Shown here piece by piece: positions 61,701 through 64,000 of a DNA stretch of 64,000 nucleotides (within the stretch, counting starts at the first letter, position 1; each line of letters opens with the position of its first letter). The stretch is from positions 54,268,789-54,332,788 of the forward strand of contig OX465584.1 in the NCBI GenBank assembly GCA_950022655.1. The letters run 5' to 3'. Both the position numbers and the translations under genes were made by a program. A model generated the notes under the pieces. That model was not told the DNA's origin, made no database searches, and was given only the letters and a program-made list of their open reading frames with translations. This DNA is from Alentia gelatinosa. Lineage: Eukaryota; Annelida; Polychaeta; Phyllodocida; Polynoidae.

Positions 61701-61945
61701 AGAAAGTTCTCGAAAGTTTCATAATAATGACCCAGAGAATATTGAAAGGATTGCATACAATTGAACTTTGCTCTTTTGATTATTGATAAACATAATATTA
61801 TCCTTTGCAGACTTCATCTCCTAAGGTCAGGGAGACAAAGGACGAACACTTGCACGAAATGGAGCCCTTACCTGCCAATAATGCACCACTGCCACCAAAC
61901 CAAAAGGACTCTGTGGAGACTCAGTTATTATCTGCAAATTCATAG
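22608..61945 (+). CDS. SLC5A8: Sodium-coupled monocarboxylate transporter (SLC5A8/SLC5A12-like), 16 coding exons
   Basis: Joining the 16 exons listed separately gives 616 residues, near the roughly 610-620 of SMCT proteins. All introns are GT-AG and all phases agree. Seen: N-terminal [20 protein letters not shown] (first membrane helix); [62 protein letters not shown], which favours the monocarboxylate over the multivitamin branch; [16 protein letters not shown] with Ser351/Ser352 matching the serine pair of the Na2 site; and two extracellular N-glycosylation sites (N476, N483). By family knowledge it is a LeuT-fold plasma-membrane protein that carries short-chain monocarboxylates such as lactate and butyrate with Na+. 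The ATG (CAAGATGG) starts the conserved N-terminus. Whether it is the 1 (A8) or 2 (A12) paralogue cannot be told without a tree. The introns hold two LTR retrotransposons, a LINE fragment and about 30 MITE or foldback copies. Confidence 0.93.
22810..23277 (-). repeat. 3' LTR of copy 2
   Basis: The plus-strand text starts TGTAAAGTTCC and ends GATCTTTACA. On the minus strand it holds TATATAA, then AATAAA, then ATTCAGTCTT. The purine-rich AGAGTGAGGGACG adjoins it on the element side. Confidence 0.93.
23278..26317 (-). other. Long non-coding 3' region of copy 2
   Basis: Inverted counterpart of 5722-8672, with the same hairpins, triple repeats and GC-rich blocks. It differs by a 50-bp tandem duplication near the env end. 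No convincing ORF is shared with copy 1. Confidence 0.85.
26153..26252. repeat. 50-bp tandem duplication, 2 copies
   Basis: The unit begins CATTTATCAATCGGTCACAA and ends TTTTCGTCAACGTGT. Units at 26153-26202 and 26203-26252 are identical. Copy 1 has only a single related unit near 5740-5800. Confidence 0.92.
26319..27273 (-). pseudogene. env: env remnant of copy 2
   Basis: It matches copy 1 Env from about residue 82 on, with three lesions: a frameshift around the basic cleavage site, loss of about residues 120-260 replaced by a short unrelated piece, and an in-frame 408-bp deletion removing the membrane anchor and most of the tail. The last 14 residues ([14 protein letters not shown]) are kept in frame. 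No ATG starts the surviving long frame, so a membrane-anchored Env cannot be made. Confidence 0.88.
27287..28123 (-). CDS. gag: Gag-like protein of copy 2 (position-based call)
   Basis: 278 codons from the first ATG (MRINLTAG) to the stop at 27287. It lies between the primer site and env, where gag is expected. Seen: an N-terminal acidic/aromatic domain ([28 protein letters not shown]), a Pro-rich linker with two copies of a 12-residue unit ([12 protein letters not shown]), and a very basic segment ([14 protein letters not shown]) that could bind RNA. No CCHC zinc knuckle is present, as in insect errantivirus Gag. The frame stays open upstream through heptapeptide repeats but without an ATG. 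Family identity could not be confirmed, and the C-terminus may be cut by the deletion. Confidence 0.55.
   Translation of the reverse strand: MRINLTAGTARTRALFRWFTQDFEEWFARQKHCGVVQWDASPEEHEDPFWFYMFGRLQEEACGDFPEIAQERILDAVWQVERRTRFKFGGYVPWEDTVPVSMSEPAAPSLVSPCLQSEIQPEASAAPPVQPSPPPPPQQPLQPSPPPPPQQPLQPSLSLLTPPIGPSEVWEAAPLPEDRKHCQDGPVRCTQPAMPRRRIVTIRQRYRWKRRPPRKRSAKGVSDRRVIQVVISANRPVYDPGGCTHSDDMMGTDGGAHAMLLEWGSMAPGRPPDCRCCG
27658..27729. repeat. 36-bp tandem repeat inside the gag-like ORF
   Basis: Two copies of a unit containing GGCTGCAGTGGTTGCTGG and GGTGGTGGTGGAG, encoding the Pro/Gln 12-residue repeat on the minus strand. Confidence 0.9.
28159..28311. repeat. 21-bp tandem repeat, about 7 units, upstream of the gag-like ATG
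   Basis: The unit is TCGGGACCACTCGCGTCCGAC. On the minus strand it reads as the heptapeptide SGPESDA in the gag frame, so it is either an N-terminal extension with a non-AUG start or part of the RNA leader. Confidence 0.93.
28863..28880 (-). other. Primer binding site, tRNA-Arg-like
   Basis: One base inside the 5' LTR the minus strand reads TGGCGACCACGACGAG. TGG pairs with a tRNA CCA end, and GCGACCACG fits an acceptor stem of the GACCACG/CGTGGTC type known from tRNA-Arg. The tRNA assignment is tentative. Confidence 0.65.
28882..29349 (-). repeat. 5' LTR of copy 2
   Basis: 468 bp, same ends as the 3' LTR. Visible differences include CTGATACGG versus CTTATACGG and GCGTCGCC versus GCGTCACC. 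ATAG follows at 29350-29353, completing the target duplication. Confidence 0.93.
29859..30122. mobile_element. Composite foldback B-A, family F1
   Basis: The palindrome 29859-29976 has arms TCCCATCGAGTTTGAAT and ATTCAAACGAGATGGGA and the centre GGTAATTCGCAAGGCGAAG. Module A follows and ends ACCAGGGATGAGAT. Confidence 0.85.
30353..30710. mobile_element. Composite A-B just upstream of exon 2 (family F6-like)
   Basis: Module A has loose ends TTATTATCCACC and GGTTGGATAA-like text. Palindrome 30577-30710 has inner arms GGAGTTGAC/GTCAACCAC and TTTCAGATA/TATCTGAAA around the centre GACGCTCGGATATTACTATG. It ends close to the splice acceptor of exon 2. Confidence 0.65.
30727..30918 (+). CDS. SLC5A8: Transporter exon 2 (residues 50-113)
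   Basis: Acceptor TTGTAG, then [15 protein letters not shown] through LTSTYE, donor GAG|GTTAGG. 64 codons, phase 0. A foldback ends about 20 bp upstream of the acceptor. Confidence 0.96.
30981..31350. mobile_element. Composite foldback A-B, family F2
   Basis: Module A runs from TTTTATCCTACCCC to GGGGTAGGATAAA. Palindrome 31203-31350 has arms GTTAGCCTTGTCAATGTT and AACATTGACAAGGCTAAC, with the centre AACGCCTCGTGTAGTAATAC. It begins 62 bp past the exon 2 donor. Confidence 0.82.
31723..31791 (+). CDS. SLC5A8: Transporter exon 3 (residues 114-136)
   Basis: Acceptor TTGACAG, then [15 protein letters not shown] to IFQM, donor ATG|GTAAGT. 23 codons. Confidence 0.95.
31855..32131. mobile_element. 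Composite foldback A-B, family F1 (third B type)
   Basis: Module A runs from TTATCTCACCTCTAG to GGGTGAGATAAG. Palindrome 31998-32131 has arms CTGAATTGCACTCGAT/ATCTCGATGCAGTTC and ACTGAAAAT/ATTTTCAG, with the centre TTTGCCTCGTGAGATTACTC. A sister copy lies at 50870-51163. Confidence 0.82.
32506..32977. mobile_element. piggyBac-type MITE with TTAA target duplication
   Basis: TTAA|AGACAAATG...CTTTGTCT|TTAA: the element 32510-32973 (464 bp) lies between two TTAA sites. It contains two internal copies of a roughly 195-bp unit (TAAGCACTTA, AGAAGTTAGCATG). A second copy, also flanked by TTAA, lies at 52882-53347. TTAA targeting is characteristic of piggyBac transposases. Confidence 0.85.
33032..33083 (+). 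CDS. SLC5A8: Transporter exon 4 (residues 137-153)
   Basis: Acceptor TTTTCAG, then [17 protein letters not shown] plus one base, donor CAG|GTCAGT. Leaves phase 1. Confidence 0.94.
33264..33569. mobile_element. Composite foldback B-A, family F5
   Basis: Palindrome 33264-33414 has arms TATAGAAC...GTTCTATA, CTTGTACAAG and ATAATTTAC/GTAAATTAT, with the centre AAGGCGTTTACACCGAG. Module A follows, from TTTACTATATACCCG to AATAGTAAA. Relatives: 37308-37645 and 42470-42725. Confidence 0.75.
33745..33812 (+). CDS. SLC5A8: Transporter exon 5 (residues 154-176)
   Basis: Acceptor ATTTTAG. Two bases complete Val154, then [15 protein letters not shown] to TSL, donor TTG|GTAAAG. Phase 0 at the end. Confidence 0.94.
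33912..34046. mobile_element. Foldback palindrome in intron 5
   Basis: The arms CAATATTGACTGGTTTCAGATA... and ...TATCTGAATCCAGTCTATACTG contain GTGGTTATATGCT/AGCATATAACCGC. The centre is CGAGCGCATACGAGGATATT. The outer part is shared with the palindrome at 30577-30710. Confidence 0.8.
34245..35012. mobile_element. Family F6 composite interrupted by another foldback MITE
   Basis: Module A starts TTTATTATCCATGG. The B left arm (TTTTGTGGACAGATGG, CATTCGAGGTTGATG) at 34486-34533 and right arm (CATCAACCTCTCGTGG, CATCCACAAAACC) at 34949-34993 are separated by about 415 bp, which contains another palindromic MITE (34724-34945; arms GAATCGCCAACACAAAATGG and its near complement). Confidence 0.7.
35403..35780. 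mobile_element. Composite foldback A-B, family F6
   Basis: Module A is bounded by TTTATTATCCATCG and GATGGATAATAAA. Palindrome 35659-35780 has arms TTTTGTGGACAGG/CCTGTCCACAAAA and the centre ACGCTCGTGTATTACTACGC. Confidence 0.85.
36460..36735 (-). mobile_element. Possible retroposed sequence with poly(A) tail, minus strand
   Basis: Read on the minus strand, CCAGGTTCAATAAAGAA is followed by an A-rich tail (the T-rich tract at 36462-36481). A poly(A) signal next to an A-tail suggests a LINE 3' end or processed RNA copy. No coding remnant was recognised. Confidence 0.4.
36963..37117 (+). CDS. SLC5A8: Transporter exon 6 (residues 177-228)
   Basis: Acceptor GATACAG, then [13 protein letters not shown] to RVNFL. 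The donor is GA|GTTTGT, ending with two bases of Asp228. This is the only choice giving a frame into exon 7 ([10 protein letters not shown]). A 15-bp direct repeat flanking a hairpin insert starts 8 bp past the exon. Confidence 0.9.
37125..37318. mobile_element. 164-bp hairpin-bearing insert flanked by a 15-bp direct repeat
   Basis: AACTTTTACTATATA occurs at 37125-37139 and 37304-37318. The sequence between holds a strong stem (GAAATTGGGGCCCGATTT against AAATCGGCGCCCCGATTTC, loop ACGG). It sits 8 bp after the end of exon 6 and splits the left end of the F5 element that follows. Confidence 0.65.
37308..37645. mobile_element. Composite foldback A-B, family F5
   Basis: Module A runs from TTTACTATATACCC to GGGTATATAGTAAA, with the inner palindrome GGACCACTGGTCC. 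Palindrome B has arms GATGACAATTTACGGTT/AACCGTAAATTGTCATC and the centre CTCGGTGTAAACGCCTTG. Confidence 0.82.
37667..38285. mobile_element. Family F1 composite split at its centre by a family F4 element
   Basis: F1 module A (37667-37810) and the left B arm (to about 37909, TTCGCCTTGTGAATTACTA) resume at about 38231 (TACGCTATTCAAAC...GCTCTGACC). The F4 element 37910-38230 (GAGGGAAAC...TATATAGGAA) sits exactly at the core. The junctions fit a TA duplication when compared with the uninterrupted copy at 20988-21128. Confidence 0.8.
38286..39232. other. Remainder of intron 6, no element resolved
   Basis: Contains G/T-rich low-complexity stretches (38880-38945) and AT-rich DNA. No coding or repeat structure could be assigned. 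Confidence 0.5.
39233..39373 (+). CDS. SLC5A8: Transporter exon 7 (residues 228-275)
   Basis: Acceptor CTCCCAG. One base completes Asp228, then [30 protein letters not shown]. Donor GT|GTGAGT, chosen over the GT two bases earlier because only it keeps frame with exon 8. Confidence 0.92.
39405..40090. mobile_element. Family F6 composite interrupted by a LINE fragment
   Basis: Module A starts TTTATTATCCATC and, after the LINE insert, resumes with GAAAATGTATGGGGACTCAG. It ends GATGGATGATAAATG, followed by a degraded palindrome with the centre near 40060. Confidence 0.65.
39426..39780 (+). pseudogene. 5'-truncated non-LTR retrotransposon, C-terminal RT fragment and 3' tail
   Basis: The frame up to the TAG at 39582 reads [19 protein letters not shown], then [20 protein letters not shown], a pattern typical of the extreme C-terminus of LINE ORF2 proteins (RS..YRG..LWN.LP..L.....S...FK). 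About 150 bases of 3' UTR and an A-rich AATAAATAAAA tail follow. Severe 5' truncation is normal for LINE insertions. The clade was not determined. Confidence 0.7.
40188..40265 (+). repeat. tRNA-derived SINE head
   Basis: TTAGTGGCTTAGTGGTAGGG fits a polymerase III A box and GTAGTTCAAATCCCGGTC a B box, about 50 bp apart. No intact tRNA fold was identified. Confidence 0.55.
40955..41358. mobile_element. Composite foldback A-B, family F4 (full copy)
   Basis: Module A runs from TTCCTATATACCC to GGTATATAGGAA and contains repeated GACGTTTTCGTCCC. Palindrome B has arms GGTAAGGCTTGGAAAAATTA and TAATTTTTCCAAGCCTTACC, and ends GTTTCCCTC. TA lies on both sides. Other copies: 37910-38230, 53645-54064, 54690-55008. 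Confidence 0.85.
41568..41697 (+). CDS. SLC5A8: Transporter exon 8 (residues 275-318)
   Basis: Acceptor CTTACAG. The first A completes Val275, then [15 protein letters not shown] to IFARDQ, donor CAG|GTGTTT. Confidence 0.93.
41731..42012. mobile_element. PIF/Harbinger-like MITE with TTA target duplication
   Basis: 282 bp with terminal inverted repeats GGCCCGGCGTCCACCTACTA and TAGTGGGTGGACGCCAGGCC, flanked by TTA at 41728-41730 and 42013-42015. A 3-bp TWA duplication fits PIF/Harbinger. Confidence 0.8.
42166..42725. mobile_element. Family F2 composite A-B followed by family F5 fragments
   Basis: Module A runs from TTATCCTACCCCTAATA to GGGGTAGGATAAA. Palindrome 42316-42463 (GATTCGTTTCAATCATGGCC... 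with ...GGTCAAGATTAAAACTCATC) has the centre TTTCACCTCGTGAAATCACT. F5 module A text starts at 42470 (TTACTATATACCCATGCC), with a broken B after it. Confidence 0.8.
42926..43014 (+). CDS. SLC5A8: Transporter exon 9 (residues 319-348)
   Basis: Acceptor CTCTAG, then [19 protein letters not shown] to FSGAL plus two bases of Ser348, donor AAG|GTTAGT. Phase 2. Confidence 0.95.
43076..43263. mobile_element. Palindromic MITE, about 70-bp arms
   Basis: The arms read AAGGCCCGTTTCCATTGGCC and CTCCTAATAGCCTATTTC on the left, and GAAATAGGCTATTAGGAG and GTCGGCCAATGGAAA on the right, with about 55 bases between. It starts about 60 bp past the exon 9 donor. Confidence 0.85.
43498..44159 (-). repeat. 3' LTR of the Gmr1-type element
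   Basis: 662 bp. TATATAA lies on the minus strand at 44010-44016. A 75-codon frame inside it is a chance ORF. Confidence 0.95.
44160..44170 (-). other. Polypurine tract
   Basis: The minus strand reads AAGGAGGGAGG directly before the 3' LTR (TGTGATG). This is the expected primer for plus-strand DNA synthesis. Confidence 0.85.
44355..49001 (-). CDS. gag-pol: Gag-Pol polyprotein with order Gag-protease-integrase-RT-RNase H, one in-frame UAG
   Basis: A single frame from ATG at 49001 to the stop at 44355, broken only by UAG at 45027-45029 (codon 1325). Domains: coiled coil about 75-145 (repeated QAEKE); capsid about 155-325 resembling the SCAN domain ([33 protein letters not shown]); CCHC zinc knuckle 368-381; protease DTGA 447-450; integrase zinc site H701, H708, C735, C738 and catalytic D772, D831, E867 (D-35-E); GPY motif 1006-1008 within a GPY/F module; RT from about 1135 with YVDD 1284-1287; then RNase H after the UAG ([26 protein letters not shown]). 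Integrase before RT sets this group apart from other Ty3/gypsy elements. The UAG lies in the RT thumb/connection region, so this copy makes no full RT-RNase H unless the stop is read through. Confidence 0.94.
45027..45029 (-). other. Premature UAG stop inside RT
   Basis: The frame continues in phase on both sides (KSEFG before, IYLGHVVG after). It is not at a gag-pol boundary, so it is more likely a point mutation (for example CAG to TAG) than a programmed readthrough site. Confidence 0.85.
49043..49060 (-). other. Primer binding site, tRNA-Pro type
   Basis: Five bases inside the 5' LTR the minus strand reads TGGGGGCTTGTCCGGGAA. This matches the proline primer site known from murine leukaemia viruses except for one T in place of C, and indicates priming by tRNA-Pro. 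Confidence 0.85.
49066..49727 (-). repeat. 5' LTR of the Gmr1-type element
   Basis: 662 bp, with TATATAA on the minus strand at 49578-49584. Differences from the 3' LTR seen: CTAAACC/CTAACCC, TCACCTTC/TCACTTTC and AATGTTTCC/AATGTCTCC. Confidence 0.95.
49913..50169. mobile_element. Composite foldback A-B, family F2
   Basis: Module A runs from TTTTATCCTACCCCAC to TGGTAGGATAAAA. Palindrome 50036-50169 has arms AAAATTTCATATGATT and AATCATATGAAATTTT, plus TATATGGC/GCCATATA, with the centre CTCTGCTTTGTGATGTCATT. It lies just upstream of exon 10. Confidence 0.85.
50236..50351 (+). CDS. SLC5A8: Transporter exon 10 (residues 348-386)
   Basis: Acceptor TTTTCAG. One base completes Ser348, then [17 protein letters not shown] to LISKLL plus one base. 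Donor G|GTTTGT. It carries the Na2-site serines. The 7.2-kb intron before it holds the Gmr1-type retrotransposon. Confidence 0.95.
50870..51163. mobile_element. Composite foldback A-B, family F1
   Basis: Module A runs from CTTATCTCACCTCTTG to GACAGGGGTAAAAT. The palindrome 51018-51163 has a centre that is itself palindromic (TAATCTCA...TGAGATTA) around CTTTGCCTGTGAGATTACTC. It shares arms with 31998-32131. Confidence 0.8.
51227..51525. mobile_element. MITE F8 with a foldback fragment inside
   Basis: The ends are GGGACCTGTTTCAGTAG and AACTAGTGAAAGAGGTCCC. The middle (about 51335-51420) matches the right arm of the 16988-17356 foldback. Confidence 0.7.
51635..51702 (+). CDS. SLC5A8: Transporter exon 11 (residues 387-409)
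   Basis: Acceptor TTTGCAG. Two bases complete Ala, then [17 protein letters not shown] to GVLQ, donor CAG|GTACGT. Confidence 0.95.
51920..52033. mobile_element. MITE-like module A with TATCTTAGCCTGG ends (F3)
   Basis: TTATCTTAGCCTGG and CCAGGCTAAGATAAA are inverted repeats enclosing CCCATAGGCTTAACG, a phrase shared with the F1 and F2 modules. The inner hairpin is TACTCAACAGGC...GCCTGTCGAGTA-like. Confidence 0.7.
52085..52393. mobile_element. MITE F8, full copy
   Basis: GGGACCTGTTTCACTAGTT and AACTAGTGAAACAGGTCCC. 309 bp, very similar to 17579-17893. Confidence 0.85.
52633..52719 (+). CDS. SLC5A8: Transporter exon 12 (residues 410-438)
   Basis: Acceptor TTTATAG, then [17 protein letters not shown] to WANWK, donor AAG|GTGAGA. 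29 codons. Confidence 0.96.
52882..53347. mobile_element. piggyBac-type MITE, second copy
   Basis: TTAA|AGACAAATG...CATTTGTCT|TTAA with element 52886-53343 (458 bp). The right TTAA directly adjoins the next MITE. Confidence 0.85.
53348..54387. mobile_element. PIF/Harbinger-like MITE carrying a nested F4 element
   Basis: The ends AGGCCCGGCCTCACTGG and CAGTGGCGCCGGGCCT are flanked by TAA at 53345-53347 and 54388-54390. The F4 composite (53645-54064) is inserted inside. The ends resemble the MITE at 41731-42012. Confidence 0.75.
54474..54667 (+). CDS. SLC5A8: Transporter exon 13 (residues 439-503)
   Basis: Acceptor TTTTCAG, then [17 protein letters not shown], extracellular loop with NST (N476) and NTT (N483), ending QPEE plus two bases of Arg503. 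Donor CG|GTACGA. A family F4 foldback starts about 25 bp past the donor. Confidence 0.9.
54690..55008. mobile_element. Composite foldback B-A, family F4, next to the exon 13 donor
   Basis: The left end is shortened (GAGTGGGAATAAGTCAAAG). Palindrome B has arms GTAAGGGTTGAAAAAATTAC and GTAATTTTTCGAAGCCTTAC. Module A ends TATATAGGAA. TA is on both sides. Confidence 0.8.
55185..55592. mobile_element. Two foldback copies of family F7
   Basis: 55185-55289 (AGAAAACGTATAGTGACTGA with TCAGTAACCACGTTTTCT) and 55441-55592 (GAAAACATAGTGAGTGAACC with GGCTCACTAACTACGTTTTC). GTTCGGGC..CACTGTG phrases precede them. Confidence 0.7.
55677..55905. repeat. Poly-C tracts and MITE fragment
   Basis: C-runs at about 55677-55694 and 55757-55783 flank a short stretch. 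55800-55905 contains CGCCAGGAAATTGAAAGGTA and ATCTACATATAATCGTGAGA, related to the split MITE ending at 29757. Confidence 0.6.
56038..56172. mobile_element. Foldback palindrome in intron 13
   Basis: The arms are AACTGGTTTCAGAC...GTCCGAAACTAGTT-like and CAGACTAGAC/GTCTAGTCTT. The centre is itself palindromic, with CAATATCC then GGATATTG, and contains GGCTCGGATATTGATACGCG. Confidence 0.75.
56263..56570. mobile_element. Composite foldback B-A, family F2
   Basis: Palindrome 56263-56412 (TAAAACTGGATGAGTTTTTAA with GATTAAAACGAATCAGGTTTT) has the centre GACTTCATGAGGTGAAGCC. Module A runs to GGGGTAGGATAAA. Nearly the same as 15852-16152. Confidence 0.85.
56657..56797. mobile_element. Foldback family F7
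   Basis: GAGAAAACATAGTGAGTTAAC pairs with GGCTCACTAACTACGTTTTC, with GTAGCGATTCTG/CAATCGCTAC inside. Confidence 0.7.
57004..57286. mobile_element. Composite foldback A-B, family F2
   Basis: Module A starts TTTTATCCTACCCATAA and lacks a clear right end. Palindrome 57140-57286 has the centre CCTTCGCCTCATGAAATCAA. It is the opposite orientation of 56263-56570. Confidence 0.8.
57739..59130. mobile_element. Probable DNA transposon remnant with GTGTGACA subterminal repeats
   Basis: The left end GGGGCCGTCCATAAATTATG followed by TCACAC is a transposon end form seen in many animal genomes. Several TGTGACA motifs occur within 120 bp of the left end and within 100 bp of the right end (to about 59130). 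G-rich GGGGGGTGGGGG lies at both ends. No transposase ORF was recognised in the 1.4 kb. Confidence 0.5.
59498..59598 (+). CDS. SLC5A8: Transporter exon 14 (residues 503-536)
   Basis: Acceptor CCTACAG. One base completes Arg503, then [17 protein letters not shown] and a last hydrophobic helix to SLAT plus one base. Donor CAG|GTAACT. Confidence 0.93.
59785..60007 (+). repeat. Two tandem tRNA-like (SINE) units
   Basis: Both begin CTAAGTATTTGGCC and end with B-box-like text (GGGGTTCGAACCCAGCAG and GGGTTTGATCCCCGCCCC), with TCTGTGGAGC/TGTGTGGAGC between. They are about 136 bp apart. Confidence 0.55.
60157..60391. mobile_element. MITE with GTGTTTACAC-type ends
   Basis: The left end GCCGGTGTTTACACTACACG and right end CTTGTGTAAACGCCAGG are inverted repeats. 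About 235 bp, with repeated GTCGTCAGG motifs inside. Confidence 0.7.
60392..61228. other. Rest of intron 14, AT-rich, nothing recognised
   Basis: No coding similarity, palindrome or terminal inverted repeat was found. Confidence 0.5.
61229..61335 (+). CDS. SLC5A8: Transporter exon 15 (residues 537-572)
   Basis: Acceptor TTGTAG. Two bases complete Gly537, then [19 protein letters not shown] to RFNPRH, donor CAT|GTACGA. Cytoplasmic tail. Confidence 0.92.
61384..61560. mobile_element. MITE fragment related to the split MITE of intron 1
   Basis: CAGAGTAATCGCTAGTTTCGCC and ATCTATAGATATCGCGGGAT match the ends and inner segments of the MITE at 22774-22809 and 29354-29757. It starts about 50 bp past the exon 15 donor. 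Confidence 0.6.
61811..61945 (+). CDS. SLC5A8: Transporter exon 16 (residues 573-616 and stop)
   Basis: Acceptor TTTGCAG, then [18 protein letters not shown] to TQLLSANS and TAG at 61943-61945. Hydrophilic C-terminal tail. No canonical AATAAA was seen in the next 500 bases. Confidence 0.9.
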   Translation, partial: TSSPKVRETKDEHLHEMEPLPANNAPLPPNQKDSVETQLLSANS

Positions 61946-64000
61946 AATATACATGGATATCACGAATTACATAAAAAAAACAATTCTCAACAACAAAGAA
62001 AGAATATAACTGTATGTAACAAAGTACATACAAGTTCCAGGTTCATTGTAGATGTTTAATAGTTGTACTTCTTTGTTGTGTTACATTGTAGAGGGTTCTG
62101 TGAGAGGCAGCACAGGGCAGCTATCAGTGCCCTGCCTGTTCCTCTCCCGTGGCCGGCTGGTATTCGACTCCCCCCTTGGATAAGGGACGCGGCTCTCTTT
62201 ATAGGAGGCACATTCCACAATCTCCAGTCGTAGTCACACTCTCCACCAATATTATACATTCTAATGGCGCACTGTGTTACAGTGTCACGCCCCTTAAAAG
62301 ATTTTGACCTATATGTTGGCAAAATCTTTTAACAAATGTCACAATCTTTGATAACACATTGAATATACTGAATACATGTGATTAATATAGATAAATATAG
62401 GTAAACATGCAAGAATATATAATGCACATTTTAGGAACACCATGCAAACTCTTATTCACATAACATTGTCATGGCTGCACCTTAGAGTAACACTGCACAA
62501 ACCATCGTTTGTATTGTAGTGTCCCCAAAGTCACACAACTCATGAACCATCCAGTTCATAGCTGTTATAGCCTCCGATAGCACATATGTCCATGTACTTC
62601 CTCAGACTACTTATCTCTCCGAGATAGTTTCATAGTAGTCCAGGTTGAGGTTTCATTATAGACTGGAGTTGGCTATCGCTAACTCATCGTCCCGAGGTTG
62701 AAGTACTTCGAGTCCAACCTCCACAAAATTTTCACTCGGTGAGTGAGTAGGGCTTTTGAGTTCACTTGCAGCAGTAGTATGAGCACTAAACACCCTCTGA
62801 GCACCAGTATTTATTTGAGCACCAAAACCAATGTTACCATTATTAAAGTCACCATTTCCGCTGACGTAAAAGGCTGGCTATTTCGTTGTTTCTTTGCATG
62901 GTAGATTTGTGGTTATTGCAGGAGACGTTGACGATGGTCTGAAATACAACTTGATGTCCAGACCTATAAAACTTAAAATGTAAAACACTGTTTCTAATGG
63001 AAAACCAAATACAGTATTCCTTTTCCAGAACAACACAATTATTAACATGAGTACAAATGATACTTGCAGCCTTTAACATATCAATGATGCCAAAACAGTT
63101 GATAGGTCTTCAACCTTGCCTTGTTTTTCTGACCTCACAGATTTCATTTTGTTCATTCACTATAATTGGTTTACTTTAGCTTTGCCCATTATTCATTATG
63201 AGCTATCTATCTCTAAGCTCTCTGCCCTGCTCTGTTTTTCTTCTGTTTTGTTGCTCATCTACCCTGTTTTCTGTCCCATCAACTTGCCCTAAATCTATAG
63301 TAGGTTCTGTTCTGCCTACTCCACTGCTTCACTTGACCAGTAGCCAGTTAAAGCTCTGATTATTCTAGAGGAGGTTCATACTGATCTCTCAGACGCTCTT
63401 GCAGCCTAGCAAGAGAATTCGTCTTCACATTTAAAGGACTCATCTGAGGAGAGCATGTCTCCCATACTGTCACAACTAGGAGGTGGTCCCGCTAGTTCCA
63501 TTAAACGAACCGAACATTCGTTCTCATTGAATGGGTAGCTCCCATTCAACATCTTAATTCTATTTCATCTTTGTTTTTGTTTTGTGAAGATGCGTCATGT
63601 ACACCTTTTGCTGTGCACCTGTCATGACATTCCATATGACATGATCGATAACTATTTTGTTTATTCTGTGATTATTGAACAGACATGCTGAATCTTCTCC
63701 TCTGAAGTCAACTTCATCAATTCTTTATCATTATTCTCTCGATTCTTTACCAACTCATGTCTTGTTCCAAGTCCATAGCTGTATATTCCACTTACACAAA
63801 GCAGCCTTAAAAGTCATGTGCTATGACTTCTTTTAACAAATCATTGATTCTATAATAATCTTGTATTTTTCTATCTTTCCCTTCTAGATGTTCATCAGTT
63901 CTTTATTACACACTTGGCCTGCCATAGGGTCATATAAGATTCTATTTCTTTAATGAGTCTTTGCTTAATTGGCTTTGAATACATAAACTTGCCTTTAATT
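61946..64000. other. 3' flank of the transporter, no further gene recognised
   Basis: Contains the transporter 3' UTR start and a GC-richer patch at 62090-62220 with a B-box-like GGTATTCGACTCC. The rest is ordinary AT-rich DNA with only short ORFs lacking motifs. Confidence 0.6.

Overview
This is a window of animal nuclear DNA: one multi-exon gene with canonical GT-AG introns sits in AT-rich DNA crowded with retrotransposons, MITE-like elements and palindromic foldbacks. No bacterial, plasmid or organellar signature is present. The host gene is a sodium-coupled monocarboxylate transporter (SLC5A8/SLC5A12 type). The repeat content (env-bearing Ty3/gypsy, Gmr1-type Ty3/gypsy, many MITEs, long poly-C runs) points to a marine invertebrate or invertebrate chordate. 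I cannot name the species from sequence alone.

Layout. (1) 1-9141, + strand: the 3' two thirds of an env-bearing Ty3/gypsy (errantivirus-like) element. It holds the end of protease, RT, RNase H, integrase, a proline-rich tail, an intact Env with a basic cleavage site and membrane anchor, about 2.95 kb of non-coding DNA, and a 469-bp LTR. (2) 9142-22146: gene-free DNA with MITEs, foldbacks, tandem repeats and a (GA)48 tract. (3) 22147-22586: eight tandem 55-bp units ending 21 bp before the transporter start codon. (4) 22608-61945, + strand: the transporter, 16 coding exons, predicted 616 aa, all exon phases consistent. (5) Inside intron 1 (22810-29349, - strand): a second copy of the env-bearing element, complete with both LTRs and an ATAG target duplication but lacking pol and parts of env. 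It supplies a gag-like ORF not seen in copy 1, and it is itself inserted in a MITE. (6) Inside intron 9 (43498-49727, - strand): a young Ty3/gypsy element with pol order protease-integrase-RT-RNase H (Gmr1/GmrD type), SCAN-like capsid, zinc knuckle, tRNA-Pro-type primer site, 662-bp LTRs differing at 3 positions, GTAG target duplication, and one in-frame UAG in RT. (7) 61946-64000: downstream flank, nothing coding recognised.

Most notable pattern. The introns and the 5' flank contain about 20 long palindromes (arms 40-60 bp) whose arms differ completely between families, but whose centres share a short core resembling CGCCTCGTGAATTACTACGC. Most of these palindromes (module B) lie beside a second module (A) with its own short terminal inverted repeats, such as TTATCTCACCCC, TTATCCTACCCC, TTATTATCCA or ATTCCTATATACC. 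The same A module is found with different B arms. This conserved-centre, variable-arm pattern is the reverse of ordinary MITEs and is the best candidate here for an undescribed element type. Three of the palindromes have later insertions at their centre.
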